A stretch of DNA of 40,742 nucleotides. Source: JBCAWW01 sp045106675. Its GTDB lineage: Bacteria; Bacteroidota; Bacteroidia; J057. The position numbers and the translations under genes were made by a program. Location: assembly GCA_045106675.1 (NCBI GenBank), contig JBGCFA010000199.1, positions 1 through 40,742 of the forward strand, in the 5' to 3' direction. The notes below the pieces were generated by a model. It was not told the DNA's origin, ran no database searches, and saw nothing but the letters and a program-made list of their open reading frames with translations. This document shows, piece after piece, positions 8,542-16,335 of this stretch; within the stretch, counting starts at the first letter, position 1, and every line of letters begins with the position of its first letter.

Positions 8542-8761
8542 TTTGTCCTTTTGTCATTGCTACAAAAGGACAAAAAAAGCTAGTCAGCCACAAAGCTGCC
8601 GCGCAATCCTCCCCCTGTTCCCTAGTGGCTGACAATCCAATCGCTCTTGCAATAGAGCAATATTAATTGAGGCGCTGGCTTGGGCCGTGCACTAGGGGGT
8701 CGGATTGAAGTGTTGGCTTTGCACGGGCCGGTTTTTTGCTGCCCTTTTTGCGAAAAAGGGC
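8542..8761. other. Intergenic region with several nested inverted repeats
   Basis: No credible ORF. Four complementary pairs are visible. 8542-8554 pairs with 8562-8574 (13 bp, 7-nt loop). 8583-8591 pairs with 8625-8633 (gtcagccac/gtggctgac, 33-nt loop). GCTCT pairs with AGAGC at about 8642-8657. 8741-8749 pairs with 8753-8761 (gcccttttt/aaaaagggc, 3-nt loop). The last lies just after the GH92 stop on the minus strand and may be its terminator. The 13-bp hairpin lies in the leader of the GNAT gene. Together they could form a structured RNA or be remnants of small repeats; the sequence alone does not decide. Confidence 0.45.
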
Positions 8762-8769
8762 AAACATTA

Positions 8770-11019
8770 TCATTCCCTCATCAAAATTTTCAACTCCCCA
8801 CCCGCCATCAGCTGACGATGCGTAAAACTCAAATCTTCAAGTATCTCCCCATTGAGGGAGGCGCTCGCGATATAGGGATGATTGGGCGCATTGTTTTGGA
8901 CCGTGATACGGAACGCTTTGTCTCCCGGCAAGGAAATACTCACTTCATCTATCAGCGGACGACCAATCCGGTAAGTCGGATCACCGGGGCAAACTTGGTA
9001 AAAACCCATCGCATTGAGAACGTACCAAGCAGACATCGCGCCGCAGTCTTCATTACCAGAGATACCGTCAGGCGTGGGCTCATAGAGTGTTTGCAAAATG
9101 CGATCGAGGTATAATTGCGTCTTTTCAGGCTGTCCCGCCCAATGATAGAGATAAGCAATATGATGGCTAGGTTCATTGCCGTGGGCATATTGACCGATGA
9201 GGCCAGAGATGTCCCCAGAAGCATTTTCACCCTCTACTTTAGAATCTGCAGTGAATAATGAATCTAGCTTTGAGCCAAAAGCAGCCTTACCCCCCATGCC
9301 CTCAGCCAAGCCTTCTACCTCATGCGGCACAAACCAAGACCATTGCCAAGCATTGCCTTCGATATAGTCGCCAAGCTCATGGTCAGAGAAGTAAGGACTA
9401 AAGGGTGTCTTCCAACTGCCATCTCCATTTTTACCGCGCATAAACCCTGTCTTGGGGTCTAGATATTTTTTATAGTATTGGCTGCGACGGAGATAGGTAG
9501 TTTCGATATCAGTACGGCCAAGTTTTCGCGCCATCTCCGCGATACACCAATCATAATAAGCACACTCCAAACCATAGGAAACCGAACCCGATATAGAATC
9601 TCCCGGCACAAAACCCAAGCGTTCGATGAAATCGAGATGCTTAGGCATAAGCTGAGCGGCACGCGGTTCCTGAATCTTGGCAATTACTTCTGGATGGTAT
9701 TGCGAACTAAAGACCGCGGCCTCCAAGGCTTTGTCATGATCAAGTCCGGGTAGATTTTTAGCCATCGCATCAGCCAACACAGACACGGCAGGATAACCGA
9801 CCATCGTACCCGTATAGTTTGCAGCGAGCGGCCACTTGGGAAGGACGCCTCCATCGGTATATTTTTGCACCAATGATTGCGCGAGGTTACCGGCTCGATC
9901 TGGATCAACAATAGTCATGAGAGGATGCCAAGCTCGGAAGGTATCCCAGAGCGAAAATACAGTATAGTTGGTGAAACCCGGAGCAGCCTGATGAATCTCT
10001 TTATCCATACCGCGATACTGCCCATCAACATCTTGAAACACTTGCGGCGCAAACATGCAGTGATAAAGCGAGGTGTAGAAGTTTTTCATCACCTTCTCGT
10101 CCGTGCTTTTGATCTCTAAGATGCTCAGTTGCTCTCGCCATTTTTGAGCGGCTGCTTGGCGTACTTTTTCAAAGTCCCAATCGGTGATTTCTGCATCGAG
10201 ATTGGCTTGAGCGCCTGCTTCACTAACACCGGAGATACCGACTTTGAGGAGGATTTCTTTCCCTTCGGGGAACGCTAGAAAGGCTTTGAGGTCAGGGCTT
10301 TGAAACTGATTACCGCCCTCTGTATTGAGATTGTCCACTTCCATAATCCCCTCTACTTCAAATCGTTCCGAGAAGCGGGCATAAAAGTACACTGGATGAT
10401 CAAAAGCCCAACCGGAGGATATTCGCATTCCGCGAATAGTGCGATCATCGATTATTTCTAGTTCGCTATAGATGGATTTATGCCCCCAATTGGCTTGGAG
10501 AATGTGCCCGAGATCAAGCATGATCTTGGGCGTTTGCGAACCTTGGAATGTATAGCGATGCATCCCCACTCTAGTGCTAGCGGTCAGCTCACAATTGACT
10601 TTATAGTTGTCGAGTAGGACTTGATAATAGCCGGGACTGGCCGATTCATTTTTGTGGTCAAATGTGCCCTGTAGAGACGCAAGATTTTGCGTCTCTACAG
10701 GAATTTCACCCCGATACGGCAGCACCAAAATATCCCCCATATCTCCAATGCCCGTACCACTCAGATGCGTATGCGAAAAGCCATAAATCTGCTCATCATC
10801 ATAGTGGTAACCCCCCGAAGCATCCCAACCATCGAGATGCGTATCAGGACTCAGTTGGACCATGCCAAAAGGCACAGAAGCACCCGGTATCGTATGACCG
10901 TGCCCGCCAGTACCGACAAAGGGATCAACAAAGCTTAAGATGTCATTGGGATTATTCGCGATTTGCGAAGTTGGCTGGCAAGCAATCAATAAGAGCAGTA
11001 GAAAGGGAAATTTGCGCAT
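8770..11019 (-). CDS. GH92 family alpha-mannosidase lipoprotein
   Basis: 749 residues. Residues 1-14 form a lipoprotein signal (L-L-L-L-I-A-C, lipidated C14). From residue 30 the GH92 N-terminal hallmark appears: V-D-P-F-V-G-T-G-G-H-G-H-T-I-P-G-A. G-F-S-H-T-H-L-S-G-T-G follows. The catalytic half contains F-S-L-W-D-T-F-R-A-W-H-P, W-P-L-A-A-N-Y-T-G-T-M and the late signature G-N-E-D-C-G-A-M-S-A-W-Y. GH92 enzymes are Ca2+-dependent exo-acting alpha-mannosidases that trim N-glycan-like or yeast mannans, generally at the cell envelope. The length is normal. A 34-bp perfect hairpin repeat is carried in frame near residue 110 (P-V-E-T-Q-N-L-A-S-L-Q-G), between P-Y-R-G-E-I and the conserved A-S-P-G-Y-Y. 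Confidence 0.95.
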   Translation of the reverse strand: MRKFPFLLLLLIACQPTSQIANNPNDILSFVDPFVGTGGHGHTIPGASVPFGMVQLSPDTHLDGWDASGGYHYDDEQIYGFSHTHLSGTGIGDMGDILVLPYRGEIPVETQNLASLQGTFDHKNESASPGYYQVLLDNYKVNCELTASTRVGMHRYTFQGSQTPKIMLDLGHILQANWGHKSIYSELEIIDDRTIRGMRISSGWAFDHPVYFYARFSERFEVEGIMEVDNLNTEGGNQFQSPDLKAFLAFPEGKEILLKVGISGVSEAGAQANLDAEITDWDFEKVRQAAAQKWREQLSILEIKSTDEKVMKNFYTSLYHCMFAPQVFQDVDGQYRGMDKEIHQAAPGFTNYTVFSLWDTFRAWHPLMTIVDPDRAGNLAQSLVQKYTDGGVLPKWPLAANYTGTMVGYPAVSVLADAMAKNLPGLDHDKALEAAVFSSQYHPEVIAKIQEPRAAQLMPKHLDFIERLGFVPGDSISGSVSYGLECAYYDWCIAEMARKLGRTDIETTYLRRSQYYKKYLDPKTGFMRGKNGDGSWKTPFSPYFSDHELGDYIEGNAWQWSWFVPHEVEGLAEGMGGKAAFGSKLDSLFTADSKVEGENASGDISGLIGQYAHGNEPSHHIAYLYHWAGQPEKTQLYLDRILQTLYEPTPDGISGNEDCGAMSAWYVLNAMGFYQVCPGDPTYRIGRPLIDEVSISLPGDKAFRITVQNNAPNHPYIASASLNGEILEDLSFTHRQLMAGGELKILMRE
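10668..10701. repeat. GTAG-hairpin repeat inside the GH92 gene
   Basis: Two 15-nt arms (cctgtagagacgcaa and its exact complement) flank the 4-nt loop gatt. The copy is near-identical in design to the intergenic hairpin at 37222-37255: both have GTAG, a purine-rich CG arm ending GCAA, and loop AATC when read on the same strand. The reading frame of the host gene is kept. Confidence 0.85.
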
Positions 11020-11146
11020 AATGCAAGATAAGCAGTAGCGCTCAATATTTGGATAGCTAATATTTGCCCCTACTTACCGCTTACTAACAAATGGATACCG
11101 CTAGCTTAAAAACGAGAAGAAGATGAAGGAAAATTGGCTAGTTTTC

Positions 11147-11179
11147 AGACGCACTGCGTTTTAAAAACGCAGTGCGTCT
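11147..11179 (-). terminator. 16-bp hairpin after the outer-membrane barrel gene
   Basis: Arm agacgcactgcgtttt and its perfect complement are separated by one base, starting 10 bp beyond the stop of the minus-strand gene. There is no long T-run on the minus strand. Its GACGC.../...GCGTC arms resemble the dispersed GTAG-hairpin family, so it may be a repeat doing terminator duty. Confidence 0.55.
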
Positions 11180-11189
11180 AGAAAGAGGG

Positions 11190-12062
11190 TTATTTCAGCT
11201 TAAAAAACACCCCCACACTATAAGCAGGATTGGCAAAAATCACACTGCCTCTAACTGCTTGAGCATAGCTCGCTGATACGCCCCATTGGTCATTCCATTG
11301 GTAGGCGATCTCGGGTGAGATAGTGAGGTGTTCGCTATTGTTGGCGAAGATGCTGGTGCTATTGACTTCACCGCTAAGAGTGCCGTTTTGCAAAGACTCG
11401 ATGCCATAGACGCGGAGAATCAACAATAATCGATCCTGATCGAGAAAACTCACACCGCCTTCGATCCCATAACGGATTTCATCAGAGAAGCCTTTGGTCC
11501 GATTGTTAAAACCAACATAAGCGTTCGCATAAGCGGAATGCCCACCAAGCTTGAAGCCAGTGCCTGCATCTATTTGTAGGAGTTGATTGAATTCGCCATC
11601 TCCAGTCTGCAAATTGCCCGCAGAGCCACCACTAGCGTTCCCCAAGGGGAGGCCCAACATCAAACGCGCACTGACAGAGACAGAACCCTTGCGAAATAGA
11701 CCGTATTGTAGGCCGATATCGGTATCACCAAAGCCACTGATCGCTTCGCCGGGAATCAACACTTCACCAGTTGTACCTGAGATCAGATTATTGCTATAAG
11801 CGCGACTAAAAAATGGCACATAAGCGACTGCCGTCAAACGATCGGTCAAGCCATATTCGCCATAGAAACTGGTATTGAAGATCGCTTGAGTAAGATTAGG
11901 GTCGATCTGTCCTTGATCAGTATAGTGCTTGTCTGCGATGACCCACCATTGGCCGATTTTGAGGAAACCTTCCCCTTTTTTTTGTGGCCAGCCGCCTCCG
12001 GCGAACGCTTGGGTCAATACTAGTGAGAGAAATAAACTGAGGAATATATGCTGAGTTTTCAT
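11190..12062 (-). CDS. Outer-membrane beta-barrel protein
   Basis: 290 residues. The signal peptide is about residues 1-21 (S-L-V-L-T-Q-A-F-A). The rest alternates short amphipathic strands with turns: F-L-K-I-G-Q-W-W, Y-G-E-Y-G-L-T-D-R-L-T-A-V-A-Y-V-P-F-F, V-S-V-S-A-R-L-M-L-G-L-P-L-G and I-S-P-E-I-A-Y-Q-W. It ends in V-G-V-F-F-K-L-K, the usual close of a barrel. The G-F-G-D-T-D-I-G-L-Q-Y-G-L segment is typical of the 'phenol degradation MetA-like' or transporter-annotated barrels of Bacteroidota and Proteobacteria. Substrate unknown. Two hairpin-AACG elements lie in it, one (11993-12008) exactly at the signal-peptide end. It is monocistronic with a hairpin downstream. Confidence 0.8.
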   Translation of the reverse strand: MKTQHIFLSLFLSLVLTQAFAGGGWPQKKGEGFLKIGQWWVIADKHYTDQGQIDPNLTQAIFNTSFYGEYGLTDRLTAVAYVPFFSRAYSNNLISGTTGEVLIPGEAISGFGDTDIGLQYGLFRKGSVSVSARLMLGLPLGNASGGSAGNLQTGDGEFNQLLQIDAGTGFKLGGHSAYANAYVGFNNRTKGFSDEIRYGIEGGVSFLDQDRLLLILRVYGIESLQNGTLSGEVNSTSIFANNSEHLTISPEIAYQWNDQWGVSASYAQAVRGSVIFANPAYSVGVFFKLK

Positions 12063-12116
12063 TATTGATAAGATTGGAGATTGAGTGGATGGTTTTGAGG
12101 TTTTCTGATAGGGTTG

Positions 12117-12220
12117 CTGCGCAGAACGATTCTCTGGTAGGGGCGTATTGCATACGCCTTTATTCAGGGCTATCTATACAATAGGTCGCTAAAGAGGGAT
12201 AAAAGCGTTCTGCGAAGCAA
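12117..12220. repeat. Cluster of short dispersed hairpins
   Basis: The 178-bp gap before the DM13 lipoprotein gene holds three or four elements. CTGC-GCAG-AACG is at 12117-12128. A GTAG-hairpin (GTAGGGGCGTAT, loop TGC, ATACGCC) is at 12138-12158. A degenerate relative of the 39965 hairpin is at about 12163-12185. A reverse copy, CGTT-CTGC-GAA-GCA, is at 12206-12219. No gene is visible here. Confidence 0.6.
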
Positions 12221-12240
12221 GTCAGGACTAATCTTACGAT

Positions 12241-12918
12241 CTACATGATTTCGCCGTCGCCTACTTTGACATTAAATGGCTTACAGTAATACAGGACATA
12301 GTCAAAGTCGTTGATCCCGACCCCAGAAACTTCGTATTCGTGAGCTCCTGAAAAGACAGATACCTTGCTCACTTCTACAGCATCACTGATCGAGTTGGGA
12401 TTATTGCTGAGATAGATATACAATCCCGGCAAGGTGGAACTCGCTTTATAGTTATCTGCGACTTTGATGATGAGACCTTCACTATCAACCGTAATCTCAA
12501 AATCTCCTTCGAGCTCATAAAAACTGGTCGTTTCGATTACACCTACCCGACTTTCAACGGGAGGCTCGACAGTTTTGCTCCCTACCATGACTTTGGTCGA
12601 GTCTTGTAATATAGGTGAGCCTGCTTCACTCAGTTCTACATAGACGGTCGCTTCACCGACACTGACTCCCGTAGCTTTTCCATCAGGCTCGATAGAGAGG
12701 ATCGTTGGCGCGGAACTATTCCACTGCACGTTCGCATCGCGAACTCGCCCAATCTGATCTGTATAGCGGGCTAAAAATTGATAAGTATCATTGAGGCCAA
12801 GTGTATCCACTCGGTCGGTAATCTTGATTTCTTCGGCGACTGCATCTTCGAGGATGTCATCACCGATACAGCTGGCGAGGAGACTAAGGATAGCTACAAA
12901 AAAGATTGAGAGACGCAT
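12241..12918 (-). CDS. Lipoprotein with Big2-like and DM13 domains
   Basis: 225 residues from ATG at 12918. A longer frame exists, but the lipoprotein signal M-R-L-S-I-F-F-V-A-I-L-S-L-L-A-S-C sets the start and lipidates C17. Residues 30-115 look like a bacterial Ig-like (Big2) domain: V-Q-W-N-S-S-A-P-T-I-L-S-I-E-P-D-G-K-A, then G-E-A-T-V-Y-V. Residues 125-225 match the DM13 domain: G-D-F-E-I-T-V-D-S-E-G, L-P-G-L-Y-I-Y-L-S, the late V-L-Y-Y-C-K-P-F-N-V-K-V-G with its single conserved Cys, and the final G-E-I. DM13 has been proposed to take part in electron transfer or redox reactions, but its role is unproven. It is divergent from the beta-helix lipoprotein gene, which suggests shared regulation. 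Confidence 0.82.
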   Translation of the reverse strand: MRLSIFFVAILSLLASCIGDDILEDAVAEEIKITDRVDTLGLNDTYQFLARYTDQIGRVRDANVQWNSSAPTILSIEPDGKATGVSVGEATVYVELSEAGSPILQDSTKVMVGSKTVEPPVESRVGVIETTSFYELEGDFEITVDSEGLIIKVADNYKASSTLPGLYIYLSNNPNSISDAVEVSKVSVFSGAHEYEVSGVGINDFDYVLYYCKPFNVKVGDGEIM

Positions 12919-12951
12919 GATTTTAGTATTTGTACATAGGTACGGGCAGGA

Positions 12952-12971
12952 TATCACAATTGTATCACAAT
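12952..12971. promoter_or_regulatory. Direct repeat in the divergent promoter region
   Basis: TATCACAAT occurs twice, at 12952-12960 and 12963-12971, an 11-bp period (one helical turn). The pair lies in the 205-bp gap between two divergent lipoprotein genes, 34 bp upstream of the minus-strand start. The spacing suits a dimeric regulator contacting one DNA face. No regulator is identified. Confidence 0.4.
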
Positions 12972-13123
12972 CGACCTCTAAATCTTAGCAGTGTCAAACA
13001 GCTGACAAAAAAAACTTAGTTATCTCTGTTTACCTTTTGTTTGTGAGATGTACCCATAGGCGTATTGGAATTCTGTTTATCAAAAAAATGAACCAAACCA
13101 TTTTCAAAAACGCCTCATTTATC

Positions 13124-15172
13124 ATGAAAAAATTAAAATCTTTATTTTGGATCCAGGCGATTGCCCTGGGCTTGTTTATCGCAGGTTGTGATAGCTTCGG
13201 TGGTATTGGCAAGACAGCTGATATATCTAAGTTAGAAGGAGATTGGATCAGAGTAGAAAGCAACAATCCAGGCTCTGATTTTATGACGATTCGTATGTCA
13301 GGCACGACCGGGACGATCACTGACAAAGCAGGTAGTGGTTTTGTCGTAGGAGATACTAAGTGGGATTTGATTACAGCTGGAGACGAAAAAGATGTCTATC
13401 CATACCAAGAACTCGGTAGCGATTATAACTATTATGATGCGGTTATCACTTTGGTCAATGAAGATGAGATTAGCATAACCGTAGGAAGCTCCGGTGCTGG
13501 AAACGCTCAAAAATGGGTTCGCGATGATGGAAGTATTGTACCCACCGTCGGTGAAACGCTTGATTGTAATAGCTTTGGTGTCGATCGTACCTTGACCAAT
13601 GGTCCAGCAGACGTAGATTATATCGTCCCCAATGGTTGTGTACTTGATATTAAAGCTGCGCTAACGATTGAGCCTGGTACTGTAATCGAGTTTGAAGAAA
13701 ACGCAGGGATTGGTGTCTATGACCAAGGAACCATCAGCGCTGTCGGCACTACTGATAAGCCTATCATATTGCGAGGTACCCAAAACGTATCAGGTTACTG
13801 GAGAGGAATCCACGTTGAGACCAACTCTATCAGCAATCGTCTTGAAAGTATCACCATCAAAAATGCGGGTTCAAACTACGTTTATTGCTGTAATGAAATA
13901 GCCAGTGTGTTTCTCAAGGGTGGCAAAATGGCTTTCAAAGACGTTACCATTACAGATGGCGAAAACCATGGTATTTATGCTAATTCTAGTGTGCAGCTTC
14001 CTACTTATGAAAATGTAACCATCACTACTCACAAAGCTGAGCCTCTAGCAATAGCTCCCGTGTTGATGCAATATTTAGATGGCAGCGGTTCTGACTATAG
14101 CGGCAATGATAAAGACTTCATCAGAGTGCTAGACGGAAACGTCGATGAAGCGATCTCTGTTCCAGCCAACAATGTACCTTATCTTTTTGATGGCAGGGTG
14201 ATCGATATTATTGAAGCAATGACGATCGAAGCAGGCGCAGAGTTAGTCATGAACGAAAACGGTGGCCTAGGCGTCTATGATAGCGGTTCTCTCAAGATTC
14301 TAGGTACTAGCAGCAATCCCGTTTCGATCCGTGGTAGAGAAGCCGTCGCTGGCTACTGGCGAGGGATCCATATCGAGACCACTAGCTTGAACAATGACTT
14401 CCAGTATGTCAATATATCCGATGCGGGTAGCGATTATGTGTATTGCTGCAACATCAAAGCCTCGGTTTTCCTAAAAGGGGGCAAATTGAGTATTGCCAAT
14501 TCAAACATCAGCAATGGTTCAGAATATGGACTATATGCCAATGATGCTGCAGAGCTACGTAGTTTTTCAAGCAATACTATCACAACTCACAATGAATCTC
14601 CGCTTTATATAGCGCCCGAAAGAGCTGCCGAACTAGATGGGGTAGAATCTGATTTCACGGGTAATACTGCTGACTTTATCCAGATTTTTGACGGTGCGAT
14701 TGACAATGTTACTAACTGGAAAAAAACAAATGTTCCTTATCTAATAGAGACTACAGCAGTAATCGATGTGAAGCAACCATTGACCATTGAGCCAGGCACG
14801 GAGATCGTTTTTGGCGCAGAGGCAGGTATTGGCATCTATGACCAAGGAAGTATCAATGCAATCGGTACATCCAGTGCCCGAATCGTCTTCCGCGGGTCCG
14901 AAAGTAGCCAAGGGTATTGGAGAGGTGTCCATGTAGAGACCAACTCTAGTGCTAACGAATTTGACTATGTAACCGTCGCCAATGCAGGTAGCAATTATGT
15001 CTACTGCTGTAATGACAAGGCAGGACTGATCCTCAAGGGTGGACAGATGACGGTAAGCAATTCCCTTTTCAATGAAAGCGGAGGTTGCGGTATATTCGTC
15101 AGATCTGGTAGCAATTTGACCGAGTCCAACAATACATTTTTCAACAATGCAGATGGCGATCTCTGCAACTAA
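13124..15172 (+). CDS. Beta-helix lipoprotein with three YVYCCN repeats
   Basis: 682 residues from ATG at 13124. The frame opens 87 bp earlier, but M-K-K-L-K-S-L-F-W begins a lipoprotein signal with lipobox F-I-A-G-C (C22). Residues 30-135 form a lipocalin-like first domain (L-E-G-D-W-I-R-V). Three repeats of about 186 residues (558-561 bp) follow. Each contains L-T-I-E-P-G-T-x-I-x-F, G-I-G-V-Y-D-Q-G, G-Y-W-R-G-I-H-V-E-T, N-A-G-S-N-Y-V-Y-C-C-N, F-L-K-G-G-K and an I-Y-A-N-like segment. The pattern suggests parallel beta-helix coils on the cell surface or periplasmic face. The invariant adjacent cysteines could bind metal or form a vicinal disulfide. The last repeat is shorter and ends the protein with G-D-L-C-N. 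Catalytic function not recognised. Confidence 0.85.
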   Translation: MKKLKSLFWIQAIALGLFIAGCDSFGGIGKTADISKLEGDWIRVESNNPGSDFMTIRMSGTTGTITDKAGSGFVVGDTKWDLITAGDEKDVYPYQELGSDYNYYDAVITLVNEDEISITVGSSGAGNAQKWVRDDGSIVPTVGETLDCNSFGVDRTLTNGPADVDYIVPNGCVLDIKAALTIEPGTVIEFEENAGIGVYDQGTISAVGTTDKPIILRGTQNVSGYWRGIHVETNSISNRLESITIKNAGSNYVYCCNEIASVFLKGGKMAFKDVTITDGENHGIYANSSVQLPTYENVTITTHKAEPLAIAPVLMQYLDGSGSDYSGNDKDFIRVLDGNVDEAISVPANNVPYLFDGRVIDIIEAMTIEAGAELVMNENGGLGVYDSGSLKILGTSSNPVSIRGREAVAGYWRGIHIETTSLNNDFQYVNISDAGSDYVYCCNIKASVFLKGGKLSIANSNISNGSEYGLYANDAAELRSFSSNTITTHNESPLYIAPERAAELDGVESDFTGNTADFIQIFDGAIDNVTNWKKTNVPYLIETTAVIDVKQPLTIEPGTEIVFGAEAGIGIYDQGSINAIGTSSARIVFRGSESSQGYWRGVHVETNSSANEFDYVTVANAGSNYVYCCNDKAGLILKGGQMTVSNSLFNESGGCGIFVRSGSNLTESNNTFFNNADGDLCN

Positions 15173-15196
15173 ATGGTTTTCATAATTTGATAAAGG

Positions 15197-15224
15197 CCGA
15201 CTCCTGTTTGGGAGTCGGTTTTTT
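15197..15224 (+). terminator. Rho-independent terminator
   Basis: CCGACTCC, loop TGTTTG, GGAGTCGG, then TTTTTTG. A textbook hairpin and T-run 25 bp after the stop of the beta-helix lipoprotein gene. Confidence 0.92.
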
Positions 15225-15281
15225 GTTGATCTTGATTGGGGCAAAGGTATTGTCTTTGCGCTGATCTATTTTTTCCTGCTG

Positions 15282-15319
15282 CTGCGCGGAACGCTCAGTT
15301 TTAGCGTTCTGCGAAGCAG
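15282..15319. repeat. Inverted pair of hairpin-AACGCT elements
   Basis: Forward CTGC-GCGG-AACGCT and reverse AGCGTT-CTGC-GAA-GCAG face each other across 7 bp. The two copies differ in the stem and loop yet share AACGCT, and together they make a larger imperfect palindrome. They lie just beyond the 3' end of the esterase gene. Confidence 0.75.
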
Positions 15320-15330
15320 TAAAAACCTAA

Positions 15331-16245
15331 CTACAGTACGCCTCTCTCTTTCAACCAAGCCTCGCAGACCTGTGGCCACATTTCTACGGCTCCTTTGCCT
15401 TCGCCAAACGAGAAACCGTGCCCGCCTAAAGTAAAGATATGTAGTGCCGCAGGGATCCCGTATTTGCGTAACGCAAGATAAAAGGCAACGCTATTTTCGG
15501 GTACAACGGATTTGTCATTATCGGCATGGATCAATATGGTAGGAGGCGTTTGGGCCGTTACTTGCTTTTCGTTGGAGTAGTATAGTTCTTCTTCAGCCGA
15601 AGTCTCTTTACCAAGCAAATTGTTGCGAGAACCCATATGCGCTATCGTAGGGTCAAAACTGACCACTGGGTACATCAAGATGGCAAAATCAGGACGACAA
15701 CTTTCGCGTTCCACGGCTAGTGGTGCATCCTTATCTCCTCGATCAAAATGAGTCGCTAAAGTTGAGGCTAAATGACCGCCCGCCGAAAAGCCCATAATCC
15801 CAACTTTATCGGGATCAAGCACCATTTCTGTTGCCTTCGAACGCACCAAACGCATCGCTCTTTGCGCATCCATCAAGGCAACTTCTGAACGACACTCTTC
15901 ACTCTCCCAATGCGGGAGACGATATTTCAACACAAAAGCGGTAATCCCTCTCTCATTGAACCACTTTGCGATACTACTCCCTTCCCAGTGCCAAGCTAGG
16001 ATGGTGTAGCCGCCACCGGGGCAAATGATAACCGAGGTCCCATTGGCAGAATCTGGCAAATAAACGTCTAAAATGGGTTCATGAACTTTACTGATACGCA
16101 ACTTATTGTCTTTGCCAACATTTGCCTCCTCTACTAGTTCATTTTCACAGGGAATCCCTTCTGGGTAAAGCGTGAGTGTCTGATCTTGAGCCCAAGCGTT
16201 CGCCAAGGCGATCAAAAACGGTAGTAGTATCCAAATTCTTTTCAT
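15331..16245 (-). CDS. Secreted alpha/beta hydrolase (carbohydrate esterase-like)
   Basis: 304 residues from ATG at 16245, which opens the signal peptide M-K-R-I-W-I-L-L-P-F ending A-L-A-N-A-W-A-Q. The fold is alpha/beta hydrolase of the acetyl-xylan-esterase-like (BD-FAE type) group. Oxyanion loop: V-I-I-C-P-G-G-G-Y. Nucleophile elbow: G-F-S-A-G-G-H-L-A. Acid: I-H-A-D-N-D-K. Histidine: G-G-H-G-F. All catalytic residues are present. Such enzymes remove acetyl or other ester groups from polysaccharides, and export to the envelope fits that role. A hairpin-AACGC element encodes the signal-peptidase region (A-N-A). Divergent from the TPR gene, with 90 bp between starts. The exact substrate is not visible. 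Confidence 0.9.
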   Translation of the reverse strand: MKRIWILLPFLIALANAWAQDQTLTLYPEGIPCENELVEEANVGKDNKLRISKVHEPILDVYLPDSANGTSVIICPGGGYTILAWHWEGSSIAKWFNERGITAFVLKYRLPHWESEECRSEVALMDAQRAMRLVRSKATEMVLDPDKVGIMGFSAGGHLASTLATHFDRGDKDAPLAVERESCRPDFAILMYPVVSFDPTIAHMGSRNNLLGKETSAEEELYYSNEKQVTAQTPPTILIHADNDKSVVPENSVAFYLALRKYGIPAALHIFTLGGHGFSFGEGKGAVEMWPQVCEAWLKERGVL

Positions 16246-16335
16246 ACCATAAGAAAATAATTTTCGGGGATTCCTACACAAAATTCTTAATATGCTTTTG
16301 AAAACACATTAATCATTTTAATCAAAAATTTAAAC

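Noticed and set aside
8680..9114. 144-residue plus-strand frame opposite the end of the GH92 gene
   Set aside because: Shadow of the GH92 reading frame; starts inside the structured intergenic region and has no recognisable domain.
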